From IMG/VR virus record IMGVR_UViG_3300043772_000098, positions 1 through 24,093 of that record: a stretch of 24,093 nucleotides of DNA. One strand, given 5' to 3'. Numbering within the stretch: position 1 is the stretch's first letter; each line of letters opens with the position of its first letter. The DNA comes from a virus. Shown piece after piece: positions 1 through 7,755 of this stretch. The position numbers and the translations under genes are program-made. Below the pieces are notes generated by a model, which saw only the letters and a program-made list of their open reading frames with translations, did not search any database and was not told the DNA's origin.

Positions 1-2
1 TA

Positions 3-1457
3 CGCAAAACTGGTACGGCTGAATTTCCGGTGGTTAGGCGTAGCGTTGATCGTCCTTGGGTGCAAGCAGTTGCGCCGGATGGCGACGTTCTTTTCCCGGC
101 CTATGCCACCGATCCTCAACGCGCTCCTTATTGCTTCTGGCGTGTGCTAATGACTGCGCAGGAACTGCGTAACAAGATTAGCAGCAACGGCTGGGATAAG
201 GACTGGGTGGAGTACGTTATCGAAAACTGCAAAGAAGCGGGAGACCCCCTCCGACTTGAACGGCGCAACCAGTTCACTTACACCACCGTGACGTACGATG
301 CGTCGGAGTTGTATGAGGTCATCTATGGCTATCAGCGACTGATTGACGAAGAGGACAACTCGGAGGGGATCTACTGCACGGTGTTCCATCGTGAAGTGTA
401 TGGCAAGCAGGAAGTTCCTGACTATGCAAAGTTTGAACTGATGAATGGGTACGAAGATTATCCGTTTGTCGTTACCAAGCTGTCCGAAGACAACAAGCGT
501 CTTTACGATATTCAGTCGGTGCCGGAAATGCTGAAGGGCATTCAATGGCAGGTGAAGACTGAGCGCGATAGTCGCATCGACCGCAACAGTCTGGCTACGA
601 TGCCGCCCATCATGCACCCTGTGGGCAACGCCCCGTCCGATTGGGGTCCGGGTCGTTATGTTCCCTATCGCCGCGCTGGCGAGTTCCAGTTTGGTCCGGT
701 GCCACAATACAACCCCGGCTCGATGGAAATGGAGCAGACCCAGCTTGCTCAGGCCGACAAGATTATTGGCCTCGATATTAACAACCCGCTGTCGCAGATT
801 CAGCAGCAGTACTTTGTAGACAAGTTCCTCACGCACGTCCGCGACGTGCTGCGCCTAGCCTACAAGTGCTTCCAGCGGTTTGGCCCCGATCAGGTGTTCT
901 TCCGTGTTACGGGTGTGTCTGATCCCCAGCGTTATAGCAAGGGCGACCCGAATGAAAACTTTGACATTATTATTAACTATGATGTCATGCAAACCGATCC
1001 CGATAATGTCGAAGCGCAAATTACTCAGTTTTCTACGCTACTTCAGTTGGACCGGAATGGGCGCATGGACGTGGATATGCTTCTCGAATTGGCCGCGAGT
1101 GCCATCAATCCGGTTGTTGCTGACTCCATTCTCCGCCCTGCTGGGCAAGCGGCAGACCAAATCACGAAGCAAGTTACGGACGACCTGTCCAAGATTTACG
1201 CAGGCATCGAAGTTGGTGCGCGTCCGAACGGTGCGCAAATCGCGATGCAGGTGATTCAGTCTTACGTCCAGCAGCCTGACGTTAGCCAGCGTCTACAGAG
1301 CGATCAGGCGTTCCAAGCTCGTTTCCAGAAGTACGCTCAGCAGTACCAGTTCCAGATGACGCAGCAGCAGAACGCCCAGATTGGCCGTATCGGTACGGCT
1401 CCCGCTGCAATGGGAGACACCAATACGCAGACCATGCAGCAGACTCCTAGTTACTAA
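3..1457 (+). CDS. Phage portal protein (5' end outside window)
   Basis: The portal is the dodecameric ring at one capsid vertex through which DNA is packaged and ejected. The frame is open to the left window edge, so the true start lies upstream and 484 residues are visible; the GTG at 30 is only the first internal start-like codon. Supporting features are the position directly ahead of scaffold and capsid genes, a central segment with PPIMHPVG, GRYVPYRR and a helical stretch QTQLAQADKIIGLD typical of podovirus portal stem regions, and a Gln-rich, probably disordered C-terminus (Q-rich from about nt 1260 to the stop). Its TAA overlaps the next start by one base. Family assignment rests on remembered resemblance and gene order, not a search. 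Being a portal of some kind is fairly sure; the subfamily is not. Confidence 0.8.
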   Translation, partial: RKTGTAEFPVVRRSVDRPWVQAVAPDGDVLFPAYATDPQRAPYCFWRVLMTAQELRNKISSNGWDKDWVEYVIENCKEAGDPLRLERRNQFTYTTVTYDASELYEVIYGYQRLIDEEDNSEGIYCTVFHREVYGKQEVPDYAKFELMNGYEDYPFVVTKLSEDNKRLYDIQSVPEMLKGIQWQVKTERDSRIDRNSLATMPPIMHPVGNAPSDWGPGRYVPYRRAGEFQFGPVPQYNPGSMEMEQTQLAQADKIIGLDINNPLSQIQQQYFVDKFLTHVRDVLRLAYKCFQRFGPDQVFFRVTGVSDPQRYSKGDPNENFDIIINYDVMQTDPDNVEAQITQFSTLLQLDRNGRMDVDMLLELAASAINPVVADSILRPAGQAADQITKQVTDDLSKIYAGIEVGARPNGAQIAMQVIQSYVQQPDVSQRLQSDQAFQARFQKYAQQYQFQMTQQQNAQIGRIGTAPAAMGDTNTQTMQQTPSY

Positions 1458-1666
1458 TGCAAAAGCCAGATAACCTAGATAGCCTCATCCACATTGACGC
1501 ATACGTTGAGTTCCTTGATGGAATCTACGCCTTGCGCGAATCGTTGATTCAGCAGCTTCACGACGTATCCTCCGACCGCATCCAGCAGATTAGCGGTCGA
1601 ATCCTGCAATGCGACGATATCCTCCAAATGGGTGGATATGATCGTATTGTTTCTCGTAGAGGATGA
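1457..1666 (+). CDS. Small conserved-type phage protein, 69 aa, unknown function
   Basis: I do not recognise a function. The ATG shares a base with the portal stop (TAATG), implying translational coupling. The protein is helical-looking and slightly acidic in its first two thirds (LDSLIHIDAYVEF, YALRESLIQQL), with a short basic end. It has no membrane segment and no Cys cluster apart from one Cys. Its position between portal and scaffold suggests a head-related role, but this is context only. It is the last gene before a 244-base non-coding stretch. Confidence 0.6.
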   Translation: MQKPDNLDSLIHIDAYVEFLDGIYALRESLIQQLHDVSSDRIQQISGRILQCDDILQMGGYDRIVSRRG

Positions 1667-1670
1667 CGTA

Positions 1671-1691
1671 GCCCCTTTTTCTTAAAGGGGC
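1671..1691 (+). other. Perfect GC-rich stem-loop after the portal operon
   Basis: GCCCCTTT (1671-1678) pairs perfectly with AAAGGGGC (1684-1691) around a 5-base loop, starting 5 bases after the stop codon of the 69-residue gene. What follows (CGTTGTTCG) is not a clean T-run, so a classical intrinsic terminator is uncertain. It may instead be an RNA-processing or mRNA-stabilising hairpin. Confidence 0.5.
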
Positions 1692-1746
1692 CGTTGTTCG
1701 CTGTGTCGCTCTGAAAACCGCGACAGACGAAACGTGAAATAAAAGA

Positions 1747-1785
1747 AACCCCTAAAAGAAAGGGGGAGTGTGAGGGGGATTTTTT
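1747..1785 (+). terminator. Possible weak terminator upstream of scaffold gene
   Basis: CCCCT at 1749-1753 can pair with AGGGG at 1761-1765 or 1773-1777, and the second option is followed directly by GATTTTTT (1778-1785). The stem is only about 5 bp. On the - strand the same C/G blocks are also followed by a T-rich run, so it could act in either direction. The call rests on the G-runs next to the T-run and the location between two head operon segments. Confidence 0.3.
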
Positions 1786-1910
1786 CGTCGTGTCAAGCCT
1801 ATTCGACATGGCACCTAATTTTCTCTGTTAGCTCAAAAGCGGGTCTTTTCTAAAGCATGGTATATTCCCGCTATCGCCAACGCGAGGCGTTAAAACGCGG
1901 AAAACCAACA

Positions 1911-3002
1911 ATGTCTGATGAAGCTACGTCCGTCGCCGGGGACGCTAAACAGTCGGTGGTCTCAGAAAAGTCTAATCTGACAGCGAGCCAATACGCGGTT
2001 CGCCGTCTTGGTGAGTTGAAGGGAAAGCCGGATGGGGCGTTAAACCCCGCCAGCCGACCGGAAACCACCAGTCAATCCGCGCCAGCGGAGGAGGAAGAGC
2101 AGCAGCAGGCGAGCAACGACCAAGCTCAGGCTCAACCGAATCCGACTAGCAAGGACGTTCCTTCACAAGTTGAACTCTCGGAACTCTCCGATGAGGACAT
2201 CCAAGAACTCGCTCAGAAAGGCAAGTCTGGCCTGCTCAAGCGCATTGCGGAACTTACAGCCAAGCGAAAGCTAGCCGAGGAGAAAGCAGCGCAGTTGGAA
2301 GCCTACATGGCCCAACAGCAGAACAGCAAGCCCCTTGAGCCGAAGGTCGAGAATAATCCCTACGCCAGCATCTCCTCTATTGAGGATCTTGGGAAGAAAG
2401 TTCAAGAGGTAGCTGATGTTGTTGAGTGGGCAGAAGATATTCTGGATCGCGCTGAACACCTCGGCTTTGAAGATATTGCAGCAACGGTGGATGGGCGCGA
2501 ACTGACTAAGGCTCAGGTAAAGGAGACTCTCCGCAATGCCCGCAAGGCACGCGACAAGTTTCTCCCAGCGCAGAAAAAGGACATTGAAGCTGGCATCCAG
2601 CGCAAAGGTCTCCGTTCTGCTTTCGAGCAACAGGCGGTCAAGGAACTTGAGTGGCTTGCCACCCAAGAAGACAATGACATCAAACGCCAGTTTTTTGCGA
2701 TGCTTAACGATCCGCGCCTCAAGGGCATGGAAGAAGCATTGCCGGATGTCGCTCCTCAGTTGCCCTACATCTTGGCCCATGCTGCCAATTCGATGTATGG
2801 CCGTAAGTTGATTCCGATGGACAACAAGCCCTCTCCTAAGTTGACGCCTCCCGGCTCCCCCTCCGCTACAGCGGCTGCGGGTGACCGGACGCCTTCTTCG
2901 GGTGAGCGCAACGTAAAGGAAGTGTCTAAGCGGTTGGCGGACTCAGGTAGCGTAAGCGACTTCATCGCCCTTCGTGCAGCACAACTCTCTAAACGTAAAT
3001 AA
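1911..3002 (+). CDS. Capsid scaffolding protein
   Basis: Scaffolding proteins guide assembly of the procapsid and are then lost. The 363-residue protein has the expected build: an acidic, Gln/Pro/Ser-rich disordered N-terminal third (an EEEEQQQ run), then a charged helical segment (LLKRIAELTAKRKLAEEK) likely to form a coiled coil, a helical middle, and a basic C-terminal end (KRLADSG ... LSKRK). It lies directly before the major capsid gene. An in-frame ATG at 1857 would add 18 basic residues, but I prefer 1911: the protein then starts MSDEATS, and a TATATT promoter-like box (1861-1866) would sit in the leader rather than in coding sequence. No strong SD is seen; GCGGA lies about 10 bases ahead. 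The role is inferred from composition and position; sequence family not identified. Confidence 0.75.
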   Translation: MSDEATSVAGDAKQSVVSEKSNLTASQYAVRRLGELKGKPDGALNPASRPETTSQSAPAEEEEQQQASNDQAQAQPNPTSKDVPSQVELSELSDEDIQELAQKGKSGLLKRIAELTAKRKLAEEKAAQLEAYMAQQQNSKPLEPKVENNPYASISSIEDLGKKVQEVADVVEWAEDILDRAEHLGFEDIAATVDGRELTKAQVKETLRNARKARDKFLPAQKKDIEAGIQRKGLRSAFEQQAVKELEWLATQEDNDIKRQFFAMLNDPRLKGMEEALPDVAPQLPYILAHAANSMYGRKLIPMDNKPSPKLTPPGSPSATAAAGDRTPSSGERNVKEVSKRLADSGSVSDFIALRAAQLSKRK

Positions 3003-3014
3003 CCTACTACTACA

Positions 3015-3998
3015 ATGGCTTTTTCCAATACTTACGATACGACCAATCCGGGTTCCGCGGTTTCTAATCGCGAAGACCTTCTCGATGTCCTGACGATCCT
3101 CGCCCCTGAGGAGACTCCGGTTCTCTCTTCCGCTGCTAAGTCCAAGGCGTCCGCTACCTTTGTGGAGTGGACCGTTGACAGCCTCTCGGCTCCCGTGACC
3201 ACGGGCGTTGCCGAGGGTAGCGATGTCACCGTCTTTACGGACAAGTTCGCTAACCGCGCTCGTCTGGGTAATTACATCCAGAAGTTCCGCCGCGACTTCA
3301 TGGTGAGCGACCTCCAGAACGCTGTTGATAGCGTTGGTCCCGCCAAGATCGCTCAGGCTGAAGCGAAGGCTGTCCGCGAGATCAAGCGCGACATCGAGGC
3401 GACCCTGTGCTCCAACAACGACCGCACGGTTGAAGATGGTGCTGGCACGCCCTACGGCCTGCGCGGCCTCGGCGACTGGATTGACTCGGCTGGTCCGGCG
3501 GATGTTCCCGCTGCCTACCGCACCCCGGCTGGCTCCATCCATGCCTCCAGCACGTTTAACGAGACGGTGTTTAACAACCTCATCACCTCGATCTACCGCG
3601 TTACGGGTACGTCGAATGGTCTGACGCTGGTTGCTGACACGGCCCTCCGCCGCGTCATCAGCGACTTCGCCCGTACCTCGGGTGGCTCGGACTACTCGGT
3701 TCGCCGTGTGGCTTACGAGGGCGGCGAGGCCACGATCAAGCTGTCGGTTGAACTCTATGAGTCCGACCATGGCATCGTGTCCATCGTTAACATGAATCCG
3801 GACTGCGCGCCGGACACCACGAACAAGGACACGGGTTACCTCGTCAATCCTGAGTTCTACGGTGTTGCGGAGCTTATTCCGCTCGGATCGACCCGCCTGC
3901 CGAATCTCGGTGGTGGCGAGCGCGGCTATGTTGATTGCGCCCTCACCCTGTTGGTTAAGCATCCCGGTGCGCATGGTAAGATTACCACGCTCAGCTAA
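3015..3998 (+). CDS. Major capsid protein, SU10-type (DUF5309-like)
   Basis: This is the HK97-fold shell subunit. The 327-residue protein opens with a short arm (TYDTTNPGSAVSNREDL), followed by the pattern of the SU10/DUF5309 capsid family: ILAPEETPVLSS, then VEWTVDSL, then GSDVTVF, then a helical run around IQKFRRDFMVS and AVREIKRDIEATL. The C-terminus contains LVNPEFYGVAELIPLGSTR, a typical capsid-family ending region. Its position after scaffold agrees. It follows the scaffold stop by 12 bases (CCTACTACTACA), with no Shine-Dalgarno at all, which is striking for what should be the most abundant protein of the phage. Codon choice is more GC-rich and uniform than in the neighbours (Cys/Gly/Arg codons mostly ending in C), as expected for high expression. 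Family assignment from memory, confident. Confidence 0.88.
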   Translation: MAFSNTYDTTNPGSAVSNREDLLDVLTILAPEETPVLSSAAKSKASATFVEWTVDSLSAPVTTGVAEGSDVTVFTDKFANRARLGNYIQKFRRDFMVSDLQNAVDSVGPAKIAQAEAKAVREIKRDIEATLCSNNDRTVEDGAGTPYGLRGLGDWIDSAGPADVPAAYRTPAGSIHASSTFNETVFNNLITSIYRVTGTSNGLTLVADTALRRVISDFARTSGGSDYSVRRVAYEGGEATIKLSVELYESDHGIVSIVNMNPDCAPDTTNKDTGYLVNPEFYGVAELIPLGSTRLPNLGGGERGYVDCALTLLVKHPGAHGKITTLS

Positions 3999-4021
3999 AC
4001 ACTAACTAGGAGTCTACTCAC

Positions 4022-4492
4022 ATGGCTAAACTTACGATTAACGAAGCAGCGGCGGGCTTCACGCACAAGGTTGCGTTCGATTACGTCGATCTCCAGCGCA
4101 CGGGGTTCCTTAGCACCATTGGTGCGGCGAACCAGTTCAAGGCTGGTAAGCTCGGGGCTGGTGGTATCATTGATACTGCCGTCCTTTATCAGGTGGTTGA
4201 TCCGGCTGGTGCGACCGACCTTACCATTGACTTTGGTGTGACGGCGGCTGATCCGGATGAGTTCATCGACAACGGCGACGTTGACGCTCTGACGAAGGTT
4301 ATTTGGAACACGGGCGATGCCTTCGTTGGCACCGACTCGGGTACGCACACGACCTCCAATGTCGTGAACGGCTACGCCAACAACACGGCGTCGGCTGTGG
4401 ATCTGATCGTTGAGCTTAACGGCACGGCGTCTAGCCTCACGGCTGGTAGCTGGGTGCTGGCTTGGCGTCAGATGGAAGTCCCCACCTCGTAA
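4022..4492 (+). CDS. Probable head decoration or virion protein, 156 aa
   Basis: A beta-rich, Gly/Ala/Thr/Asp-rich protein without membrane segments or catalytic motifs. It directly follows the capsid gene, the usual place of a capsid decoration (cement) protein, and precedes a strong terminator, so it is co-transcribed with the capsid gene and probably abundant. It is one of the few genes here with a clear SD: AGGAG at 4008-4012, nine bases before the ATG. Residues ADPDEFIDNGDVDALTK are acidic; the C-terminal half repeats short beta-type stretches (ASAVDLIVEL, TAGSWVLAW). The function is inferred from position and expected expression only; a head-tail joining role is the alternative. Confidence 0.6.
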   Translation: MAKLTINEAAAGFTHKVAFDYVDLQRTGFLSTIGAANQFKAGKLGAGGIIDTAVLYQVVDPAGATDLTIDFGVTAADPDEFIDNGDVDALTKVIWNTGDAFVGTDSGTHTTSNVVNGYANNTASAVDLIVELNGTASSLTAGSWVLAWRQMEVPTS

Positions 4493-4511
4493 AGACTTCT
4501 TGTGTTAGAAT

Positions 4512-4543
4512 AAGCCACCCTCTTAACTGGGGGTGGCTTTTTT
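4512..4543 (+). terminator. Strong intrinsic terminator after capsid genes
   Basis: AAGCCACCC (4512-4520) pairs perfectly with GGGTGGCTT (4531-4539) around a 10-base loop, and T's run from 4538 to 4543. The T-run ends exactly at the ATG of the next gene (4544). The arm GGGGGTGG is also the only SD-like sequence available to that gene, so the hairpin may hide its ribosome site as well as end the capsid transcript. Confidence 0.9.
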
Positions 4544-4852
4544 ATGCATATCAAAGTAGCTTCACCCGAAATTACACGGGAAGAAATCGACAACGAGCTT
4601 CGTAAAGAAATCATCCGCAGCCTAGATTTTGAGAAGGCTACGGAGGCAGAGCGTGTTAATGTAGCTAAGGCGCAGGCTTCTCTAATGAAGGGCCACAAGG
4701 CCATTCCCGGTTTGGGTAAGTGTGTGGGCGTTATGCCTGCCCGCGAGTACTTCCGGCTGGTGAAGAAGTACGGCCATGAGACGGTGCATAGCCGCGAGTT
4801 CATGTCCTATTTCAACAAGAAGATGCCAGAGCTTTCGCCCAATAAAGCGTAA
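4544..4852 (+). CDS. Conserved-type small phage protein, 102 aa, unknown function
   Basis: The protein starts with a short beta strand (MHIKVASP), then a charged helical segment (TREEIDNELRKEIIRSL), a central GHKAIPGLGKCVGVMP stretch, and a C-terminal helical part with the memorable YGHETVHSREFMSYF. Similar C-termini (EYFRLVKKYGHE ... FMxYFxKKxPEL) are familiar to me from structural regions of other podovirus-like genomes, but I know of no assigned function. It overlaps the connector gene by one base (TAATG), and sits between head and connector genes, so a head-completion or tail-joining role is plausible. Translation probably depends on the G-rich arm of the preceding terminator. Confidence 0.65.
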   Translation: MHIKVASPEITREEIDNELRKEIIRSLDFEKATEAERVNVAKAQASLMKGHKAIPGLGKCVGVMPAREYFRLVKKYGHETVHSREFMSYFNKKMPELSPNKA

Positions 4853-5700
4853 TGACCAACCGCACCTACACCGACCTGTTTGATCTTATCGAGTCCCTTG
4901 CGGGCGTCGATGAATTTGCGCCTACGGAATCCACGAAGATTCTGGCAATGGCTAACAGGCGGCTGCGGCAAGCCTACGACTCTTGCGATGTCTGGCCGCG
5001 CTATATGCGGCTGGATGCTCGCCCTGCCCCTAATGGCATTGTGCCGTACAGCTACGATTCTGCTAACGGCACCCGCATGGCTTCTTCTGCTACGCGCAGC
5101 GGGACCACCGTTACCTTCGTTACGGGCGGTGTGGACTTCGATGTTGTAGTGGGCCAAAATGTCACAGTGTCTGGGCTAAGTGGTAGCACTAATCCAAACG
5201 GCACATATTCAATTACTTCTGTTGATGGGCAGACCGTAACCTACGAACTGGCCTCTGGTACAGGCACCGAAACCTACACAGGCACGGGACTACTTACCCC
5301 CGTTACGATGCCTGACGTAGAAATCTTTATGCGCCTGCATGACCGCAACCCCGTGCAGGGTGTTGGCGGCTGGGAATACGACTTCTTTGTTGATAGTAAC
5401 GGAGCCAACATCGTTGGCAACTATCCTGAGCTTGATGGCTTCTTTGTTACTTATAAAGCTATTTGGGATGGTCCTTATACGACGGCATCTGCTACCATTC
5501 CTCAAGAGTGGTTTTATTACGTCGGGCACGCCACCTATGCAGATTTCCTTCGTATGGACGGTCAAGTGGACAAGGCAATGGCTGAAGAGGCTGTTGCGCA
5601 GATGTACCTCGACACCGAACTTACTAAGGCTGGTCAGCAGCGTAATATGAACAACCTGTTCCGCCGCATCTCTACCTACACCTCACGCCAGTTCCGCTAA
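4852..5700 (+). CDS. Head-tail connector (adaptor) protein with beta-rich insert
   Basis: It probably forms the ring between portal and tail nozzle. Residues 1-60 (YTDLFDLIESLAGVDEF ... ILAMANRRLRQAYDSCDVWPRY) and 160-282 (WEYDFFVDSNGANIVG, YYVGHATYADFLRMDGQ, NMNNLFRRISTY) are of the helical adaptor type found in podoviruses. Residues about 77-146 are an insert rich in Thr/Gly/Val (SSATRSGTTVT, then NPNGTYSITSVDGQTVTYEL) that resembles a segment in the nozzle protein at 13571-13786. It starts one base inside the previous gene and is followed by a 2-base gap. The assignment as adaptor is from sequence pattern and position; the length is greater than a plain adaptor because of the insert. Confidence 0.7.
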   Translation: MTNRTYTDLFDLIESLAGVDEFAPTESTKILAMANRRLRQAYDSCDVWPRYMRLDARPAPNGIVPYSYDSANGTRMASSATRSGTTVTFVTGGVDFDVVVGQNVTVSGLSGSTNPNGTYSITSVDGQTVTYELASGTGTETYTGTGLLTPVTMPDVEIFMRLHDRNPVQGVGGWEYDFFVDSNGANIVGNYPELDGFFVTYKAIWDGPYTTASATIPQEWFYYVGHATYADFLRMDGQVDKAMAEEAVAQMYLDTELTKAGQQRNMNNLFRRISTYTSRQFR

Positions 5701-5702
5701 AC

Positions 5703-6017
5703 ATGAATAACTCACTCGTAGTCAATCTCTACCCCCAGCCGACTGGCGAAGCCGATCAGCGCCTCACGGTTAGCACCGCAGTCGTTTCGCTTGATGCGAA
5801 TTGGACCTCTTCCAAGACCAAGTACATTCTGGTCGATGTGCAGACGAACGACGTAATGGTGACGTTTGACGGCAGCAATCCGTCGTCCACGAACGGCCAT
5901 CTGTTCAAGGCTGGCGTGCAGCCTTTCCTTTGGAACAAGGAAACGGCGCGACTGGCTAAGTTTATCCGCGCTGGCGGAAGTGATGCCGCCGTACAGGCAA
6001 CCCCCTTCTCCGTCTAA
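5703..6017 (+). CDS. Small beta-rich virion-type protein, paralog A
   Basis: A 104-residue soluble protein. Its core QRLTVSTAVVSL ... KYILVDVQTNDVMVTFDGSN matches the next protein's QRTVSSSAVAFL ... HLLVQVTGADIRVTFDGTT, so the two genes are tandem paralogs. The pattern of alternating hydrophobic residues with VTFDG turns suggests a small beta sandwich. The location between connector and tail fibre suggests a surface or tail-attached virion component, such as a head or collar fibre base, but no function is established. No SD precedes the ATG. Confidence 0.65.
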   Translation: MNNSLVVNLYPQPTGEADQRLTVSTAVVSLDANWTSSKTKYILVDVQTNDVMVTFDGSNPSSTNGHLFKAGVQPFLWNKETARLAKFIRAGGSDAAVQATPFSV

Positions 6018-6020
6018 GCC

Positions 6021-6347
6021 ATGCCTAACGCACGCATCGTCAATACCCCGTCGCAAGCTATTCCTCAGAATGGCACGACGCACAAGCAGCGCACGGTTAG
6101 CTCATCGGCTGTAGCCTTCCTTGATTGGACGTTGGCTACCGATACGGAACATCTTCTGGTACAGGTGACGGGAGCGGATATTCGTGTTACCTTCGACGGA
6201 ACCACCGATCCTACGGCTACCAAGGGCTTCCGTATGCCAGCCAATAGCTCGGCCTACTGGACGCGCACTATGGCCCTTAAAGCCCGCGCAATCCGCGAAG
6301 CCTCTACTGATGCTGTGATTGAGGCGCAGGAACTCAACTACCTCTAA
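6021..6347 (+). CDS. Small beta-rich virion-type protein, paralog B
   Basis: A 108-residue protein that is the tandem paralog of the preceding gene, three bases downstream. Shared pattern: QR-T-VS, then a hydrophobic strand, then V(T/Q)xxDIRVTFDGTTDP, then a C-terminal A-xxIREAS/IRAGGS stretch with A-V-I/QA. Identity is modest, so the duplication is old. This copy has SAYWTRTMALKARAI where A has FLWNKETARLAKFI. Function unknown; it may form hetero-oligomers with paralog A. It ends 2 bases before the tail-fibre ATG, so expression is likely coupled to the fibre. Confidence 0.65.
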   Translation: MPNARIVNTPSQAIPQNGTTHKQRTVSSSAVAFLDWTLATDTEHLLVQVTGADIRVTFDGTTDPTATKGFRMPANSSAYWTRTMALKARAIREASTDAVIEAQELNYL

Positions 6348-6349
6348 TA

Positions 6350-7753
6350 ATGGACATCTTTAAGACGCTGTTGCTAGACACTCCGGTGTCTACGGCAATT
6401 AGTGGCACCGTAGCCATCAATCAAGGTGGCACCGGAGCTACTACTGCCGCCGATGCGCGAGTTAATTTGCTGCCCTCCTATACGGGTAATGCAAATAAGG
6501 TGCTAAGCCTTAACTCTGGGGCAACGGATGTCGAGTGGACTACGAACGGTGCTGGCACCGTAACGAGTGTCGATCTTACGGCTGGTACGGGAATCAGCGT
6601 TTCGGGTGGCCCGATTACGTCTAGCGGTAGCATTACGGTAACCAATTCTGCCCCTGACCAAACGGTGGTTCTTACGGCGAGCACGGGCATCTCGACTTCT
6701 GGGACTTATCCCAACTTCACGATTACCAATTCTGCGCCAGATCAGACGGTGGTTTTAACGCAGGGTGGAACGACCACCATCACGGGAACCTACCCCAATT
6801 TTACGATTTCGTCTGCCGATCAATACACGGGCACCGTTACAAGTGTTGACGTATCTGGTGGAACTACGGGCCTAACCACCTCGGGCGGTCCTGTCACCGG
6901 AAGCGGCACTATCACCCTAGCTGGCACGTTGGCTGTAGCTAATGGCGGCACGGGCCTAACCTCTGGCACGTCTGGCGGTGTTTTGGCCTTTACGGCAAGT
7001 GGCACCTTAGCCTCGTCCAGCGCATTGGCGTCCAATGCCATTGTTGTTGGCGGCGGTGCTGGAGCCGCGCCATCCACCATCACCACGGGTACTGGCGTTG
7101 TTACGGCTCTAGGAGTCAATACAGGCACGGCTGGCGCGTTTGTGGTCGATGGTGGTGCCTTGGGTACGCCTAGCTCGGGAACGGTTACTAATCTTACGGG
7201 AACGGCCTCCATCAATATCAATGGCACCGTCGGCGCAACCACGGCTGCGGCTGGTAAATTCACAACCCTTGATGCCTCTGGCAACGTAGGCTTTGACGGC
7301 GGCACGTTTACTTTTAATGACGCGGGTGCCGATAAAGACTTTCGAATCGAAGGCGACACGGCGGCTAACTTGTTCTTTTCGGATGCCTCGGTTGACCGCA
7401 TTGGAATTAACCAAGGCACGCCGCTTGCCCGCCTAGACCTCAACGGCAACTACGCTTCCAACATTACGGCAATGGGAGCCTTGGACGTTGACTGCTCTAC
7501 GGCCAACTACTTTACGAAGACCATTTCGGGTAACTCGACGTTTACGTTTAGTAACCCTCCGTCTAGTCGTTCATTCGCGTTCGCTCTTGAACTCACACAC
7601 ACTTCTGGTGCTATCACTTGGCCTGCCGCTGTAAAGTGGCCCAAGGATACGGCACCAACCCTAACCACGGGCAAAACCCACATCTTTATCTTTGTTACCG
7701 ACGACGGCGGCACACGCTGGCGTGGAGCTTCCCTAGTAGACTACGTTAACTAA
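6350..7753 (+). CDS. Tail fibre protein (Gly/Thr/Ser-rich, repeat shaft)
   Basis: A 467-residue fibre that probably mediates contact with the host surface. The N-terminus MDIFKTLLLDTPVST is the likely attachment segment. The shaft has repeated fibre motifs: INQGGTGATTAADARVNL and LAVANGGTGLTS (the NGGTG pattern common in phage fibres), two copies of NSAPDQTVVLT, two of GTYPNFTI and two of GTVTSVD, indicating internal duplication. Near residues 300-350 is AGKFTTLDASGNVGF, and the C-terminal about 80 residues (FTKTISGNSTFTF, then WPAAVKWP, then RWRGASLVDYV) form a globular tip that recurs in the short fibre at 11139-11726. No chaperone or peptidase motif is seen. It lies 2 bases after paralog B and 2 bases before the RCC1 gene. 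Confidence 0.82.
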   Translation: MDIFKTLLLDTPVSTAISGTVAINQGGTGATTAADARVNLLPSYTGNANKVLSLNSGATDVEWTTNGAGTVTSVDLTAGTGISVSGGPITSSGSITVTNSAPDQTVVLTASTGISTSGTYPNFTITNSAPDQTVVLTQGGTTTITGTYPNFTISSADQYTGTVTSVDVSGGTTGLTTSGGPVTGSGTITLAGTLAVANGGTGLTSGTSGGVLAFTASGTLASSSALASNAIVVGGGAGAAPSTITTGTGVVTALGVNTGTAGAFVVDGGALGTPSSGTVTNLTGTASININGTVGATTAAAGKFTTLDASGNVGFDGGTFTFNDAGADKDFRIEGDTAANLFFSDASVDRIGINQGTPLARLDLNGNYASNITAMGALDVDCSTANYFTKTISGNSTFTFSNPPSSRSFAFALELTHTSGAITWPAAVKWPKDTAPTLTTGKTHIFIFVTDDGGTRWRGASLVDYVN

Positions 7754-7755
7754 TT

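Noticed and set aside
1857-1910. 18-codon N-terminal extension of the scaffold gene
   Set aside because: The ATG at 1857 has no SD and the extension is strongly basic and unlike the acidic scaffold N-terminus; 1911 is preferred, although not proven.
2943-3974. 343-codon open frame on the - strand across the capsid gene
   Set aside because: It mirrors the capsid gene, whose family pattern and codon bias are clear. The antisense product is low-quality, Arg/Val/Asp-rich with no recognisable domain.
6820-7449. 209-codon - strand frame within the tail fibre
   Set aside because: Pro/Val/Ala-rich translation is the antisense of Gly/Thr repeat DNA; no start context and no domain.
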